Shown: positions 36,501-48,534, numbered from the stretch's first letter. The stretch is 64,000 bases of DNA from Bolinopsis microptera (GCF_026151205.1 NC_087082.1:12017497-12081496), one strand, 5' to 3'. Numbers and translations: made by a program. The notes: generated by a model from the letters alone, not told the origin.

Positions 36501-39500
36501 ATCTGGAAGTACGTTACCAGTTATTTGGGGCCTTCAGGGGGGAAAATGGGCCGAAAAATGGGCCGAAAAGGGGAATTTTCGGGTGTTTTCAAATTTGAGA
36601 TTTCAAAGCCAGATTTTCGGCTTTCGTTGGCTGGGACATGCCCAAATTGGTGTGGGTGAGTTGCATAGAGGTAGTACAAGTGTGATCCGTTGCAGAAATC
36701 CGGGTTCCCAAGATTCAAAATGACTTGAAAAGATTTTGTAAAAAATTGGAGACATTTTGGAATCCATGGGAATTTTTTGGAGACATCCATATTTCGCCCT
36801 AAAACGTCTCCAATGAGTTTGGTTAGCACCCTGGTTGATCTGGAAGTACGTTACCAGTTATTTGGGGCCTCCAGGGGCGAAAATGGGCCGAAAAATGGGC
36901 CGAAAAGGGGCATTTACGGGTGTTTTCAAATTTGAGATTTCAAAGCCAGATTTTCGGCTTTAGTTGGCTGGGACATGCCCAAATTGGTGTGGGTGAGTTG
37001 CATAGAGGTAGTACAAGTGTGATCCGTTGCAGAAATCCGGGTTCCCAAGATTCAAAATGACTTGAAAAGATTTTGTAAAAAATTGGAGACATTTTGGAAT
37101 CCATGGGAATTTTTTGGAGACATCCATATTTCGCCCTAAAACGTCTCCAATGAGTTTGATTGGCACCCTGGTTGATCTGGAAGTACGTTACCAGTTATTT
37201 GGGGCCTTCAGGGGGGAAAATGGGCCGAAAAATGGGCCGAAAAGGGGAATTTTCGGGTGTTTTCAAATTTGAGATTTCAAAGCCAGATTTTCGGCTTTCG
37301 TTGGCTGGGACATGCCCAAATTGGTGTGGGTGAGTTGCATAGAGGTAGTACAAGTGTGATCCGTTGCAGAAATCCGGGTTCCCAAGATTCAAATGAATTG
37401 AAAAGATTTTGTAAAAAATTGGAGACATTTTGGAATCCATGGGAATTTTTTGGAGACATCCATATTTCGCCCTAAAACGTCTCCAATGAGTTTGGTTAGC
37501 ACCCTGGTTGATCTGGAAGTACGTTACCAGTTATTTGGGGCCTTCAGGGGCGAAAATGGGCCGAAAAATGGGCCGAAAAGGGGCATTTACGGGTGTTTCA
37601 AATTTGAGATTTCAAAGCAAGATTTTCGGCTTCAGTTGGCTGGGACATGCCCAAATTGGTGTGGGTGAGTTGCATAGAGGTAGTACAAGTGTGATCCGTT
37701 GCAGAAATCCGGGTTCCCAAGATTCAAAATGACTTGAAAAGATTTTGTAAAAAATTGGAGACATTTTGGAATCCATGGGAATTTTTTGGAGACATCCATA
37801 TTTCGCCCTAAAACGTCTCCAATGAGTTTGATTGGCACCCTGGTTGATCTGGAAGTACGTTACCAGTTATTTGGGGCCTTCAGGGGGGAAAATGGGCCGA
37901 AAAATGGGCCGAAAAGGGGCATTTTCAAGTGTTTTCAAATTTGAGATTTCAAAGCCAGATTTTCGGCTTTTGTTGGCTGGGACATGCCCAAATTGGTGTG
38001 GGTGAGTTGCATAGAGGTAGTACAAGTGTGATCCGTTGCAGAAATCCGGGTTCCCAAGATTCAAAATGAATTGAAAAGATTTTGTAAAAAATTGGAGACA
38101 TTTTGGAATCCATGGGAATTTTTTGGAGACATCCATATTTCGCCCTAAAACGTCTCCAATGAGTTTGATTGGCACCCTGGTTGATCTGGAAGTACGTTAC
38201 CAGTTATTTGGGGCCTTCAGGGGGGAAAATGGGCCGAAAAATGGGCCGAAAAGGGGCATTTTCAAGTGTTTTCAAATTTGAGATTTCAAAGCCAGATTTT
38301 CGGCTTTTGTTGGCTGGGACATGCCCAAATTGGTGTGGGTGAGTTGCATAGAGGTAGTACAAGTGTGATCCGTTGCAGAAATCCGGGTTCCCAAGATTCA
38401 AAATGAATTGAAAAGATTTTGTAAAAAATTGGAGACATTTTGGAATCCATGGGAATTTTTTGGAGACATCCATATTTCGCCCTAAAACGTCTCCAATGAG
38501 TTTGGTTAGCACCCTGGTTGATCTGGAAGTACGTTACCAGTTATTTGGGGCCTTCAGGGGCGAAAATGGGCCGAAAAATGGGCCGAAAAGGGGGCATTTA
38601 CGGGTGTTTTCAAATTTGAGATTTCAAAGCCAGATTTTCGGCTTCAGTTGGCTGGGACATGCCCAAATTGGTGTGGGTGAGTTGCATAGAGGTAGTACAA
38701 GTGTGATCCGTTGCAGAAATCCGGGTTCCCAAGATTCAAAATGACTTGAAAAGATTTTGTAAAAAATTGGAGACATTTTGGAATCCATGGGAATTTTTTG
38801 GAGACATCCATATTTCGCCCTAAAACGTCTCCAATGAGTTTGATTGGCACCCTGGTTGATCTGGAAGTACGTTACCAGTTATTTGGGGCCTTCAGGGGGG
38901 AAAATGGGCCGAAAAATGGGCCGAAAAGGGGCATTTTCAAGTGTTTTCAAATTTGAGATTTCAAAGCCAGATTTTCGGCTTTTGTTGGCTGGGACATGCC
39001 CAAATTGGTGTGGGTGAGTTGCATAGAGGTAGTACAAGTGTGATCCGTTGCAGAAATCCGGGTTCCCAAGATTCAAAATGAATTGAAAAGATTTTGTAAA
39101 AAATTGGAGACATTTTGGAATCCATGGGAATTTTTTGGAGACATCCATATTTCGCCCTAAAACGTCTCCAATGAGTTTGATTGGCACCCTGGTTGATCTG
39201 GAAGTACGTTACCAGTTATTTGGGGCCTTCAGGGGGGAAAATGGGCCGAAAAATGGGCCGAAAAGGGGCATTTTCAAGTGTTTTCAAATTTGAGATTTCA
39301 AAGCCAGATTTTCGGCTTTTGTTGGCTGGGACATGCCCAAATTGGTGTGGGTGAGTTGCATAGAGGTAGTACAAGTGTGATCCGTTGCAGGAAATCCGGG
39401 TTCCCAAGATTCAAAATGAATTGAAAAGATTTTGTAAAAAATTGGAGACATTTTGGAATCCATGGGAATTTTTTGGAGACATCCATATTTCGCCCTAAAA

Positions 39501-42500
39501 CGTCTCCAATGAGTTTGGTTAGCACCCTGGTTGATCTGGAAGTACGTTACCAGTTATTTGGGGCCTTCAGGGGCGAAAATGGGCCGAAAAATGGGCCGAA
39601 AAGGGGCATTTACGGGTGTTTTCAAATTTGAGATTTCAAAGCAAGATTTTCGGCTTCAGTTGGCTGGGACATGCCCAAATTGGTGTGGGTGAGTTGCATA
39701 GAGGTAGTACAAGTGTGATCCGTTGCAGAAATCCGGGTTCCCAAGATTCAAAATGACTTGAAAAGATTTTGTAAAAAATTGGAGACATTTTGGAATCCAT
39801 GGGAATTTTTTGGAGACATCCATATTTCGCCCTAAAACGTCTCCAATGAGTTTGATTGGCACCCTGGTTGATCTGGAAGTACGTTACCAGTTATTTGGGG
39901 CCTTCAGGGGGGAAAATGGGCCGAAAAATGGGCCGAAAAGGGGCATTTTCAAGTGTTTTCAAATTCGAGATTTCAAAGCCAGATTTTCGGCTTTTGTTGG
40001 CTGGGACATGCCCAAATTGGTGTGGGTGAGTTGCATAGAGGTAGTACAAGTGTGATCCGTTGCAGAAATCCGGGGTCCCAAGATTCAAAATGAATTGAAA
40101 AGATTTTGTAAAAAATTGGAGACATTTTGGAATCCATGGGAATTTTTTGGAGACATCCATATTTCGCCCTAAAACGTCTCCAATGAGTTTGATTGGCACC
40201 CTGGTTGATCTGGAAGTACGTTACCAGTTATTTGGGGCCTTCAGGGGGGAAAATGGGCCGAAAAATGGGCCGAAAAGGGGCATTTTCAAGTGTTTTCAAA
40301 TTTGAGATTTCAAAGCCAGATTTTCGGCTTTTGTTGGCTGGGACATGCCCAAATTGGTGTGGGTGAGTTGCATAGAGGTAGTACAAGTGTGATCCGTTGC
40401 AGAAATCCGGGTTCCCAAGATTCAAAATGAATTGAAAAGATTTTGTAAAAAATTGGAGACATTTTGGAATCCATGGGAATTTTTTGGAGACATCCATATT
40501 TCGCCCTAAAACGTCTCCAATGAGTTTGATTGGCACCCTGGTTGATCTGGAAGTACGTTACCAGTTATTTGGGGCCTTCAGGGGGGAAAATGGGCCGAAA
40601 AATTGGCCGAAAAGGGGCATTTTCGGGTGTTTTCAAATTTGAGATTTCAAAGCAAGATTTTCGGCTTTAGTTGGCTGAAACATGCCCAAATTGGTGTGGG
40701 TGAGTTGCATAGAGGTAGTACAAGTGTGATCCGTTGCAGAAATCCGGGTTCCCAAGATTCAAAATGACTTGAAAAGATTTTGTAAAAAATTGGAGACATT
40801 TTGGAATCCATGGGAATTTTTGGAGACATCCATATTTCGCCCTAAAACGTCTCCAATGAGTTTGGTTAGCACCCTGGTTGATCTGGAAGTACGTTACCAG
40901 TTATTTGGGGCCTTCAGGGGCGAAAATGGGCCGAAAAATGGGCCGAAAAGGGGCATTTACGGGTGTTTTCAAATTTGAGATTTCAAAGCCAGATTTTCGG
41001 CTTTAGCTGGCTGGGACATGCCCAAATTGGTGTGGGTGAGTTGCATAGAGGTAGTACAAGTGTGATCCGTTGCAGAAATCCGGGTTCCCAAGATTCAAAA
41101 TGAATTGAAAAGATTTTGTAAAAAATTGGAGACATTTTGGAATCCATGGGAATTTTTGGAGACATCCATATTTCGCCCTAAAACGTCTCCAATGAGTTTG
41201 GTTAGCACCCTGGTTGATCTGGAAGTACGTTACCAGTTATTTGGGGCCTTCAGGGGCGAAAATGGGCCGAAAAATGGGCCGAAAAGGGGCATTTAAAAAT
41301 TCCCATGGATTCCAAAATGTCTCCAATTTTTTACAAAATCTTTTCAAGTCATTTTGAACCTTGGGAACCCGGATTTTTGCAACGGATCACACTTGTACTA
41401 CCTCTATGCAACTCACCCACACCAATTTGGGCATGTCCCAGCCAACTAAGCCGAAAATCTGGCTTTGAAATCTAAAATTTGAAAACACCCGAAAATGCCC
41501 CTTTTCGGCCCATTTTTCGGCCCATTTTCGCCCCTGAAGGCCCCAAATAACTGGTAACGTACTTCCAGATCAACCAGGGTGCCAACCAAACTCATTGGAG
41601 ACGTTTTAGGGCGAAATATGGATGTCTCCAAAAAATTCCCATGGATTCCAAAATGTCTCCAATTTTTTACAAAATCTTTTCAAGTCATTTTGAATCTTGG
41701 GAACCCGGATTTCTGCAACGGATCACACTTGTACTACCTCTATGCAACTCACCCACACCAATTTGGGCATGTCCCAGCCAACTAAAGCCGAAAATCTGGC
41801 TTTGAAATCTCAAATTTGAAAACACCCGAAAATGCCCCTTTTCGGCCCATTTTTCGGCCCATTTTCGCCCCTGAAGGCCCCAAATAACTGGTAACGTACT
41901 TCCAGATCAACCAGGGTGCCAACCAAACTCATTGGAGACGTTTTAGGGCGAAATATGGATGTCTCCAAAAAATTCCCATGGATTCCAAAATGTCTCCAAT
42001 TTTTTACAAAATCTTTTCAAGTCATTTTGAATCTTGGGAACCCGGATTTCTGCAACGGATCACACTTGTACTACCTCTATGCAACTCACCCACACCAATT
42101 TGGGGCATGTCCCAGCCAACTAAAGCCTAAAATCTGGCTTTGAAATCTCAAATTTGAAAACACCCGAAAATGCCCCTTTTCGGCCCATTTTTCGGCCCAT
42201 TTTCGCCCCTGAAGGCCCCAAATAACTGGTAACGTACTTCCAGATCAACCAGGGTGCCAACCAAACTCATTGGAGACGTTTTAGGGCGAAATATGGATGT
42301 CTCCAAAAAATTCCCATGGATTCCAAAATGTCTCCAATTTTTACAAAATCTTTTCAAGTCATTTAGAATCTTGGGAACCCGGATTTCTGCAACGGATCAC
42401 ACTTGTACTACCTCTATGCAACTCACCCACACCAATTTGGGCATGTCCCAGCCAACTAAAGCCGAAAATCTGGCTTTGAAATCTCAAATTTGAAAACACC

Positions 42501-44294
42501 CGAAAATGCCCCTTTTCGGCCCATTTTTCGGCCCATTTTCCCCCTGAAGGCCCCAAATAACTGGTAACGTACTTCCAGATCAACCAGGGTGCCAACCATT
42601 GGAGACGTTTTAGGGCGAAATATGGATGTCTCCAAAAAATTCCCATGGATTCCAAAATGTCTCCAATTTTTTACAAATCTTTTCAAGTCATTTTGAATCT
42701 TGGGAACCCGGATTTCTGCAACGGATCACACTTGTACTACCTCTATGCAACTCACCCACACCAATTTGGGCATGTCCCAGCCAACTAAAGCCGAAAATCT
42801 GGCTTTGAAATCTCAAATTTGAAAACACCCGAAAATTCCCCTTTTCGGCCCATTTTTCGGCCCATTTTCCCCCCTGAAGGCCCCAAATAACTGGTAACGT
42901 ACTTCCAGATCAACCAGGGTGCCAACCATTGGAGACGTTTTAGGGCGAAATATGGATGTCTCCAAAAAATTCCCATGGATTCCAAAATGTCTCCAATTTT
43001 TTACAAAATTTTTTCAAGTCATTTTAAATCTTGGGAACCCGGATTTCTGCAACGGATCACACTTGTACTACCTCTATGCAACTCACCCACACCAATTTGG
43101 GCATGTCCCAGCCAACTAAAGCCGAAAATCTGGCTTTGAAATCTCAAATTTGAAAACACCCGAAAATGCCCCTTTTCGGCCCATTTTTCGGCCCATTTTC
43201 GCCCCTGAAGGCCCCAAATAACTGGTAACGTACTTCCAGATCAACCAGGGTGCCAACCAAACTCATTGGAGACGTTTTAGGGCGAAATATGGAAAACAAA
43301 ATTTTGACATTTTTTTTTGGCAAATATGGTTCGCCACCCCCCGTTTTTTGTCTTCTTTTCGCATGTGAAAGGTCTTAGTTTGTTTGAGGGACAGACCAGA
43401 ACTCAGTTCAAGCCATATACAGCTAATTTAGGTGCTTAAATATCAATAATACGTAATTCCCCTCTAATTCCCCTCCAATTCCCATGAAATTCCCATGGAG
43501 ACAATGTCTCCAAAATGTCTCCAAATATGAGGAATCATAATATCACTATTAGGTTTTTAGGGTGGCCCTATTATTAGGAAAGTGTGAAATTTCTGAAAAC
43601 TTTCACAAGCCTGTTTTTGACAGTTTTTAACAGTTATAATATCTCTATATTATAAGTACCTAACCTGCGCCTTTTATCACGCACAGGTTCGAAGGTTCAA
43701 CTACGATGCCCTTTAATGATCTTCTATTCTAATTACCAAGAAACTTAATAGTCAATTATCTTGTTTCTTAGACTGTCCTCCGAGAGCACAATAATTCGAC
43801 ATACTCAGAATAGTTGCAATAGTTTCCTCGCCGGGAAATCATCACGACGATCAAATTTTGAATAGTTGACACTTTTTAGCATACTAGTTGGTACTTCTAC
43901 TAGTTGGTACTACTACTAGTTGGTACTACTACAACAGCTGTTGAGCTGTACTGTCATAAATTCATTAATCGAAGATATGATTCTCGACTGCTATGCCTGC
44001 TGCATGATTCGCGATATGGTCTGTTAATTTGGTCTGATGCAGCTGGCTAGAGAAAACATGATTCCAAAAATTATTACATTTATTTTATAATTTCACTTTT
44101 ACGAGCAAACCAAACGATTACCGCCAAAGAAATACCAAAAAATATCACAAGAAAATACAAGCTTATAGAAGTATAGACAGTAGAAACTATAAATCAATAT
44201 TAAACTCCGTACCTTCATCAGTTGCCTGTTCTATCCACGCCTGGACAGTTTGCAACGAATTCGTTTGTAAAATACTGCAGAGTATATCGAGAGC
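33488..44294 (-). CDS. TBATA/SPATIAL-like protein, C-terminal five exons
   Basis: Five minus-strand exons join in phase: 44,294-44,213, 34,731-34,607, 34,428-34,144, 34,044-33,899 and 33,589-33,488. Acceptors are TTTCAG, TCGGCAG, CTTTCAG, CCATCAG and CTCGCAG. Donors are GAAG|GTACGG, CGAG|GTTAGT, CCTG|GTTCGT and TTT|GTAAGT. Phases match at all four joins (1, 0, 1, 0). The first two exons give LDILCSILQTNSLQTVQAW and ERTVVLKALRDMKEKG. This helical stretch resembles, from memory, the C-terminal part of vertebrate TBATA, a protein described in thymus, brain and testis and linked to control of cell proliferation. Later exons are Pro/Ser/Lys-rich (VPKPPPVARTP, GERPPTRIQMSG) and end in DVISKA. Exon three needs one missing base near 34,260 restored to stay open (error or mutation). 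5' exons lie beyond 44,294 and were not found. The gene model is firmer than the family name. Confidence 0.6.
34895..41294 (-). repeat. 337-bp satellite, block 1 (about 18 monomers)
   Basis: Tandem monomers of 337 (336-339) bases, starting with a decayed partial unit at 34,895-35,151. Marker sites recur at 35,479, 35,816, 36,153, 36,492, 36,829 and so on up to 41,209. Two monomer types alternate irregularly, distinguished by GATTGGCACC with GGGGGAAAA, or GGTTAGCACC with GGGCGAAAA and CATTTACGGG. In order the types run PPLPLPLPPLPPLPPPLL, so a three-unit higher-order pattern (PPL) is visible in parts. Long ORFs appear on both strands in every monomer, but 337 is not a multiple of three and the frames do not continue, so these are not proteins. 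The block sits inside the largest intron of the TBATA-like gene. The strand given is arbitrary. Confidence 0.95.
41295..43292 (+). repeat. 337-bp satellite, block 2, inverted (about 6 monomers)
   Basis: The same monomer in the opposite orientation. The switch falls inside a monomer: GGGGCATTTA of the last block-1 unit runs directly into AAATTCCCATGGATTCC of the reversed series. Block-2 monomers share their own marker (GGTTGGCACC on the monomer strand), not found in block 1, and two have lost about ten bases at that place (near 42,597 and 42,928). So the two orientations have been homogenised separately. It ends at 43,292 partway through a monomer. Confidence 0.95.
43293..44212. other. Intron sequence right of the satellite
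   Basis: No gene. A degenerate satellite piece lies at 43,470-43,540 (AATTCCCATGGAGAC, then two AATGTCTCCAAA). Its end, ATGAGGAATCATAAT, is the inverted counterpart of ATAATGATTCCTCA at 34,893 left of the array. A short direct repeat of ACTAGTTGGTACT occurs three times at 43,883-43,930. Nothing else stands out. Confidence 0.6.
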
Positions 44295-45117
44295 CTGAAA
44301 GAGCAACCTGGTGAACGACAAAACTCGAGGATTCCAGATCATTTGTCGAGTTAATTACTATAAGTTATCACGTGTTAATAAAAAGAGATGGCTCTAATGA
44401 TAAAGATTAGAGTAATCTGGTCGATAGCGATAATCGCTGATAAGTTGGTCCTTATATGGGGGAAGGGGGGGGGGGGGGGCAGGTGCAATGACACGTGACA
44501 AATCTCCAGAATTAACAAATCAATAATGGGTTTTGAAGAAAATAAGACGTGGATTATTTCTTGGATTAGCATTTTGTATGCGATGGTTAGCAATAGCTTC
44601 TTTGAATTGTATAGCTCATAGCCTTCATTAATTCCTTCAGTTGGTGATAAAACAATCAATGAATCTTGTATTTTGATCGTACCAGACAAAAACGTGATCT
44701 CTGATAAGTGGCCAGCTTGGCCACGTTACTTCGAGCCGACTTTTGCGAGTTGTGTTCAGATCACGAAGACAAGAGATGAGGGAGATGATATCTCATGTAC
44801 AAGGTGCACCTCCCTCTCTCTCTCTCTGCATCGTTATGTGTTGTATTCTACACCTCGGAGTGCATTAATGAAACACATATGCATGATACAACGACCATGT
44901 GACTCAGGCTGCTGCAAGAGGATGTTGTGTAATGTTCACTGATTGGTGGTTTGTGTCATGTGGGTGGAATGAAGTTATGTGATCGGTGGTCGTCATGGTT
45001 ACGACAGCGAGATTCCTGGGAATTCACCGTCCACGTTTTGAGAGTATAATATCATGTGTACTTTCTATGTTTTAGAAATTATGGTATTTGGTAAGACATT
45101 TTAAGATCTTTATAACG
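44295..45117. other. Non-coding stretch with simple repeats
   Basis: Contains a G run of about 15 (44,464-44,478) and a short CT repeat (44,812-44,826). No exon with splice sites or recognisable protein was found on either strand, although 5' exons of the minus-strand gene should lie somewhere to the right. Confidence 0.4.
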
Positions 45118-45119
45118 GA

Positions 45120-45570
45120 GTAGTCTCTATTCTACTCTACAACTGCAACTCCTGGGCTGCACCACTAGCTTCGTTGAATGAACTTGATATTGCTCATCGC
45201 AAACACCTCCGAAGAATCCTCAACATCAGATGGCCTACTGGGGTTATTTCTAATGAGGCACTCTATGCTCGTTGTTATGTCACTCCCTTGTCTGTGAGAG
45301 TCTCTAAGTTTCGATGGAGAATGTTAGGACATATCTTAAGAGGACAGGAAGACTCACCAGCATACACCTCTATGTTATTTGCTATAAATTCTGATATTTT
45401 TTATGGAAGGGAGACGGGGTAGACCATGTTTAAACTTATTAGATGTTATTAGAAAAGACTTGACTAGTAGAAATCTTGATATTAAACTTAAGAATTTGAC
45501 TGATTTCGAAGACCTTAGATTTTTAGCTTTAATAGATAGGGAGGAGTGGAAGAAGTTAGAAGATGGTTGA
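45120..45570 (+). mobile_element. C-terminal end of a non-LTR reverse transcriptase
   Basis: A reading frame gives LYNCNSWAAPLASLNELDIAH, then HRKHLRRILNIRWP, SNEALYARC, PLSVRVSKFRWRMLGHILR and SPAYTSMLFA. After a frame slip near 45,405 it continues GRPCLNLLDVIRKDLTSRN and LTDFEDLRFLALIDREEWKK, ending at TGA 45,568. The R-R-x-L-x-I-x-W, RWRMLGH and RPRxxLLDxI-like elements are typical of the region after the fingers-palm domain in animal non-LTR elements of the FIIVxDY type. The reverse-transcriptase core upstream is absent, so this is a 5'-truncated insertion, as is usual for target-primed reverse transcription. Confidence 0.75.
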
Positions 45571-46280
45571 TGTTTTTTGTTTTCTTTTTTATGCGTTTTG
45601 ATATCTATAAGGTGCCTAGGATGCTCTTTTAAAGAGATATTTCGTACTTTGAAAGATTTACTACTATAACGGGAGTAGAGATTTGGATATATCATCACGA
45701 AATTCTTGATAAGTTATGTAGGCTTAATTTAACTGTTAAGTTTAAGTGTAAATTCTATAAGAATTTTATTCGTTTATTAATCTTTAGAGGATTTACCCTA
45801 GAAACATCGAATATTACTTACGTATATTACATAACTCATACGTCGTCATGGTTTCGTTTACAATACATGTTTGATCGCTAATAAGCAACTAATGTACCAC
45901 AATAACAGGCTGTAACAATGTCTCACAACCCCGCACAAACTAAAATGCATTGCTTGTTAAAGTTGAATGACCGATCACTGTAATAACAGGACTTTACCGT
46001 CACCATGGTGACTTTACCGGCACCATGGTGACCAACTACAAAACATATTACAGGGCCACTCGTCACACTCACATATTCAATCTGTAATGTCATTTACTGA
46101 CACAGTTCCATTTTACTTTTCATATCACTACCTGGTATTGGGTTTTATCAATAAGGAGTATTTGGAAACAAGTGGTTAATGGTGACAGTAATTTAAGTCT
46201 ATAATAATAATATGATATAAATTTGGTGGAACAGCACAATTCAAAATATGAATTCCTAACCTAATCGGTTAAACCACCTA
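45571..46280. other. Unassigned sequence left of the duplication
   Basis: No gene. ACTTTACCGxCACCATGGTG occurs twice in tandem (45,991-46,030). Otherwise it is unremarkable AT-rich DNA. Confidence 0.4.
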
Positions 46281-47179
46281 TCATTAAGGTCATGATATAT
46301 TTGTAGAATCGCAATCGGGCGATTAAATTAGAATCAAAGATTTTACAAAGTTGCTAACACTCCAACTTATCACGTCATAAAATAAGATGAAGTGTTAAGC
46401 ACTGGTATTATAGATATACTGATAACTCGTGTTCACCAGCTTGTAGGTCTATAATGAAGATTTAACCACTTGATAAAAGTCAAGATATAAGATATTGAGC
46501 CCAAGAACCCCAGGTCATTCATCTCCTGATCATCATCTTCAAATTAGTCCATTATTATTCCCTTATATTAGTCCTTCATCTCCACGAGACTCAGATCAAA
46601 GAACCCTTGGCTACTACTTAGATTCTTCAAGAAACGTCCCGTAGTAGACGATTGCCTTTGAAGGCATGCGCCATTTTGCATTTGTCGACATAAAACAGAC
46701 TGTTATATTACATTAATACACTTTATCTATGACAGCTTTATTAACATGAACATTGACATCAGTTAATACTTACATGTCGGTATTATTAAATAAAGATCCT
46801 TACAGCAATTTCGATTGGGCAGTTGTTTACTGTGATTGATTGGGAACTGGGTTTTACTACTCCAGTTAATGTTTTACTAAAATAGATATTGAACAGCAAT
46901 TTAATAAGATAAAAATCGTACCAGCGTACTTGAAAATCTGTATGATTCCTGAAATTAAAAGTAGCTATGACCATTAAGAGTTAAATATATTGTTTATATT
47001 CCCCATCATGGACTAGTGGCTAAACAAAACTGCGTCGGAAATTAAAGCTCAGCTAAAGCCTGAAGACTATTCAGTCTTGTTTAGAAAATAACTACAGCTA
47101 CCAATATGTCCCTCACAAACATGGTCCAAAACATATCAAAACAGCACACGAAACACACACTCAAAAAAAGGTTGTCATC

Positions 47180-48051
47180 CGTTGCTCTCATCGGCACAAT
47201 AAATTTGCCCCGTTCTTTATGTAAAACTTTTTGTCGGTTCTGCAAGTGCCCGCTTCTTCATGTCCTGTACCAGATCTTTCCGGAGCTTCCTCTGTTCGAC
47301 AGACCGATCAGGGCTCAAGAAAACTGTCTTAAACTTCTCACTCTGCCGCAGGTTCCTGCATTCCTCAGAATCTGATCAACGATGAGCGGAGTTTGAGGTA
47401 ATAACTTTAACTGGTCGCGTTGAGTCAACCGTTTTCTTTTTTCCTATTCTCTGAGCCTCTACTTTTGGCTTTATGCAAAGTTTCCAGAAACTTTCACACT
47501 GACTTAGATTCAGCTTCTCTTCCTTTTTTCCCGCAGGGAAGACTCGAAGATAAGAAGTTCCTGCTGCGGTCCCTCCTCTGCAACCAATAGTCTTGACTAC
47601 AACGTCAGCAATGCTTCGCGCTGGCTGATTACTGGAGACTGTGCTGGGAAAACGTTGAACGATAGAGCTGTAAGATTGGAACGCTCCGCTTTCACTGAAT
47701 CAGCACTGAACTTGGACACAGTTTCTTCATCGCTTCCAAGTTTCTCAGTCTTGCAAGCTGATTGCTCGGCCTGAACACGATAACCTCTCTTGCTTCTCAT
47801 TAACTGACCCGAAGTCTGGGCAACAACATTCTTATAAACGCTTCAACGGTCTCCATAAATAGTACGATACTCAAAAGATCGAGCCACACACATCGACAAT
47901 CTCCGGCTTATTCAGTCTGTATGAAGTTCTTAGCGTCCGCAATGTCCTTTAACTTTCCGTACGGCTTGCCAAATTTCTTCAGAGTCTCTTTGCTCCAGGT
48001 GAACATCTCATTCCACATGTAATTGATACTTTCCAAGTCCAAATCTGCCAT
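47180..48051 (-). pseudogene. Non-LTR retrotransposon ORF1 (RRM-type gag-like) relic
   Basis: On the minus strand, starting at ATG 48,051: MADLDLESINYMWNEMFTW, WSKETLKKFGKPYGKLKD, then after frame slips KTEKLGSDEETVSKF (about 47,740), an ESFWKLC block (about 47,490), FKTVFLSPDRSVEQRKLRKD and DMKKRALAEPTKSFYIKNG (about 47,320-47,210). The FLSPDxxxEQRxxRKxLVxxxK and IKNGxI signature is that of the RNA-binding ORF1 protein of many animal non-LTR elements. At least four frame breaks. No endonuclease or reverse transcriptase follows on this strand, so it is a fragment. The two tandem CGGCAGTGAGAGTGTA motifs at 48,143-48,180 lie just upstream and could be part of its 5' UTR. Confidence 0.6.
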
Positions 48052-48534
48052 CGTAAAGATCAGCACTACAAGCTAGCAGTCGCAGTAGCGGTGCAATTAT
48101 CAAGAGATAAGCAGTGCGATAACGAGAGCTAACAAATTTAAAACGGCAGTGAGAGTGTATTGACGGCAGTGAGAGTGTAATCTTAGAGATATGGATGAGT
48201 GACATTTCTTCATAATATTATATGCTCGTAATAATAGGACCACCTGTTTTAGTTGATCGTGATCATTCTATAAGTTATTAATTTTACGGCACCCGCACTT
48301 GACGAAACATAATTTTTTGTTTTTTGTTAATCTTTCGTTGTAGTGTATTTACCAATTTAAAAATATTAGCGTCCAACCAAGACATAACCGTCTTTGTTTT
48401 CCGAACATTTTAACACGAAGGAATTTTTTGGTTGCATCGATTTAAAAAGTTATAACGACTTTCAAAAACGTGTATGGGTAGTGGGTACTGTATCTTACTA
48501 TCTAAGTATGAATTATACAAACAAAAATATTTGT

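Noticed and set aside
35273..43119. Many repeated ORFs such as MPIKLIGDVLGRNMDVSKKF on one strand and METSIFRPKTSPMSL on the other
   Set aside because: They recur once per 337-bp monomer, on both strands, and cannot run on because 337 is not a multiple of three. They are frame shadows of the satellite, not a protein family.
35152..43292. CRISPR-like array of regular repeats
   Set aside because: There are no spacers: the monomers abut and are similar along their whole length. The setting is eukaryotic.
44375..44689. 104-codon minus-strand ORF with a proline run
   Set aside because: The prolines come from the G homopolymer at 44,464. There are no splice sites or family resemblance.
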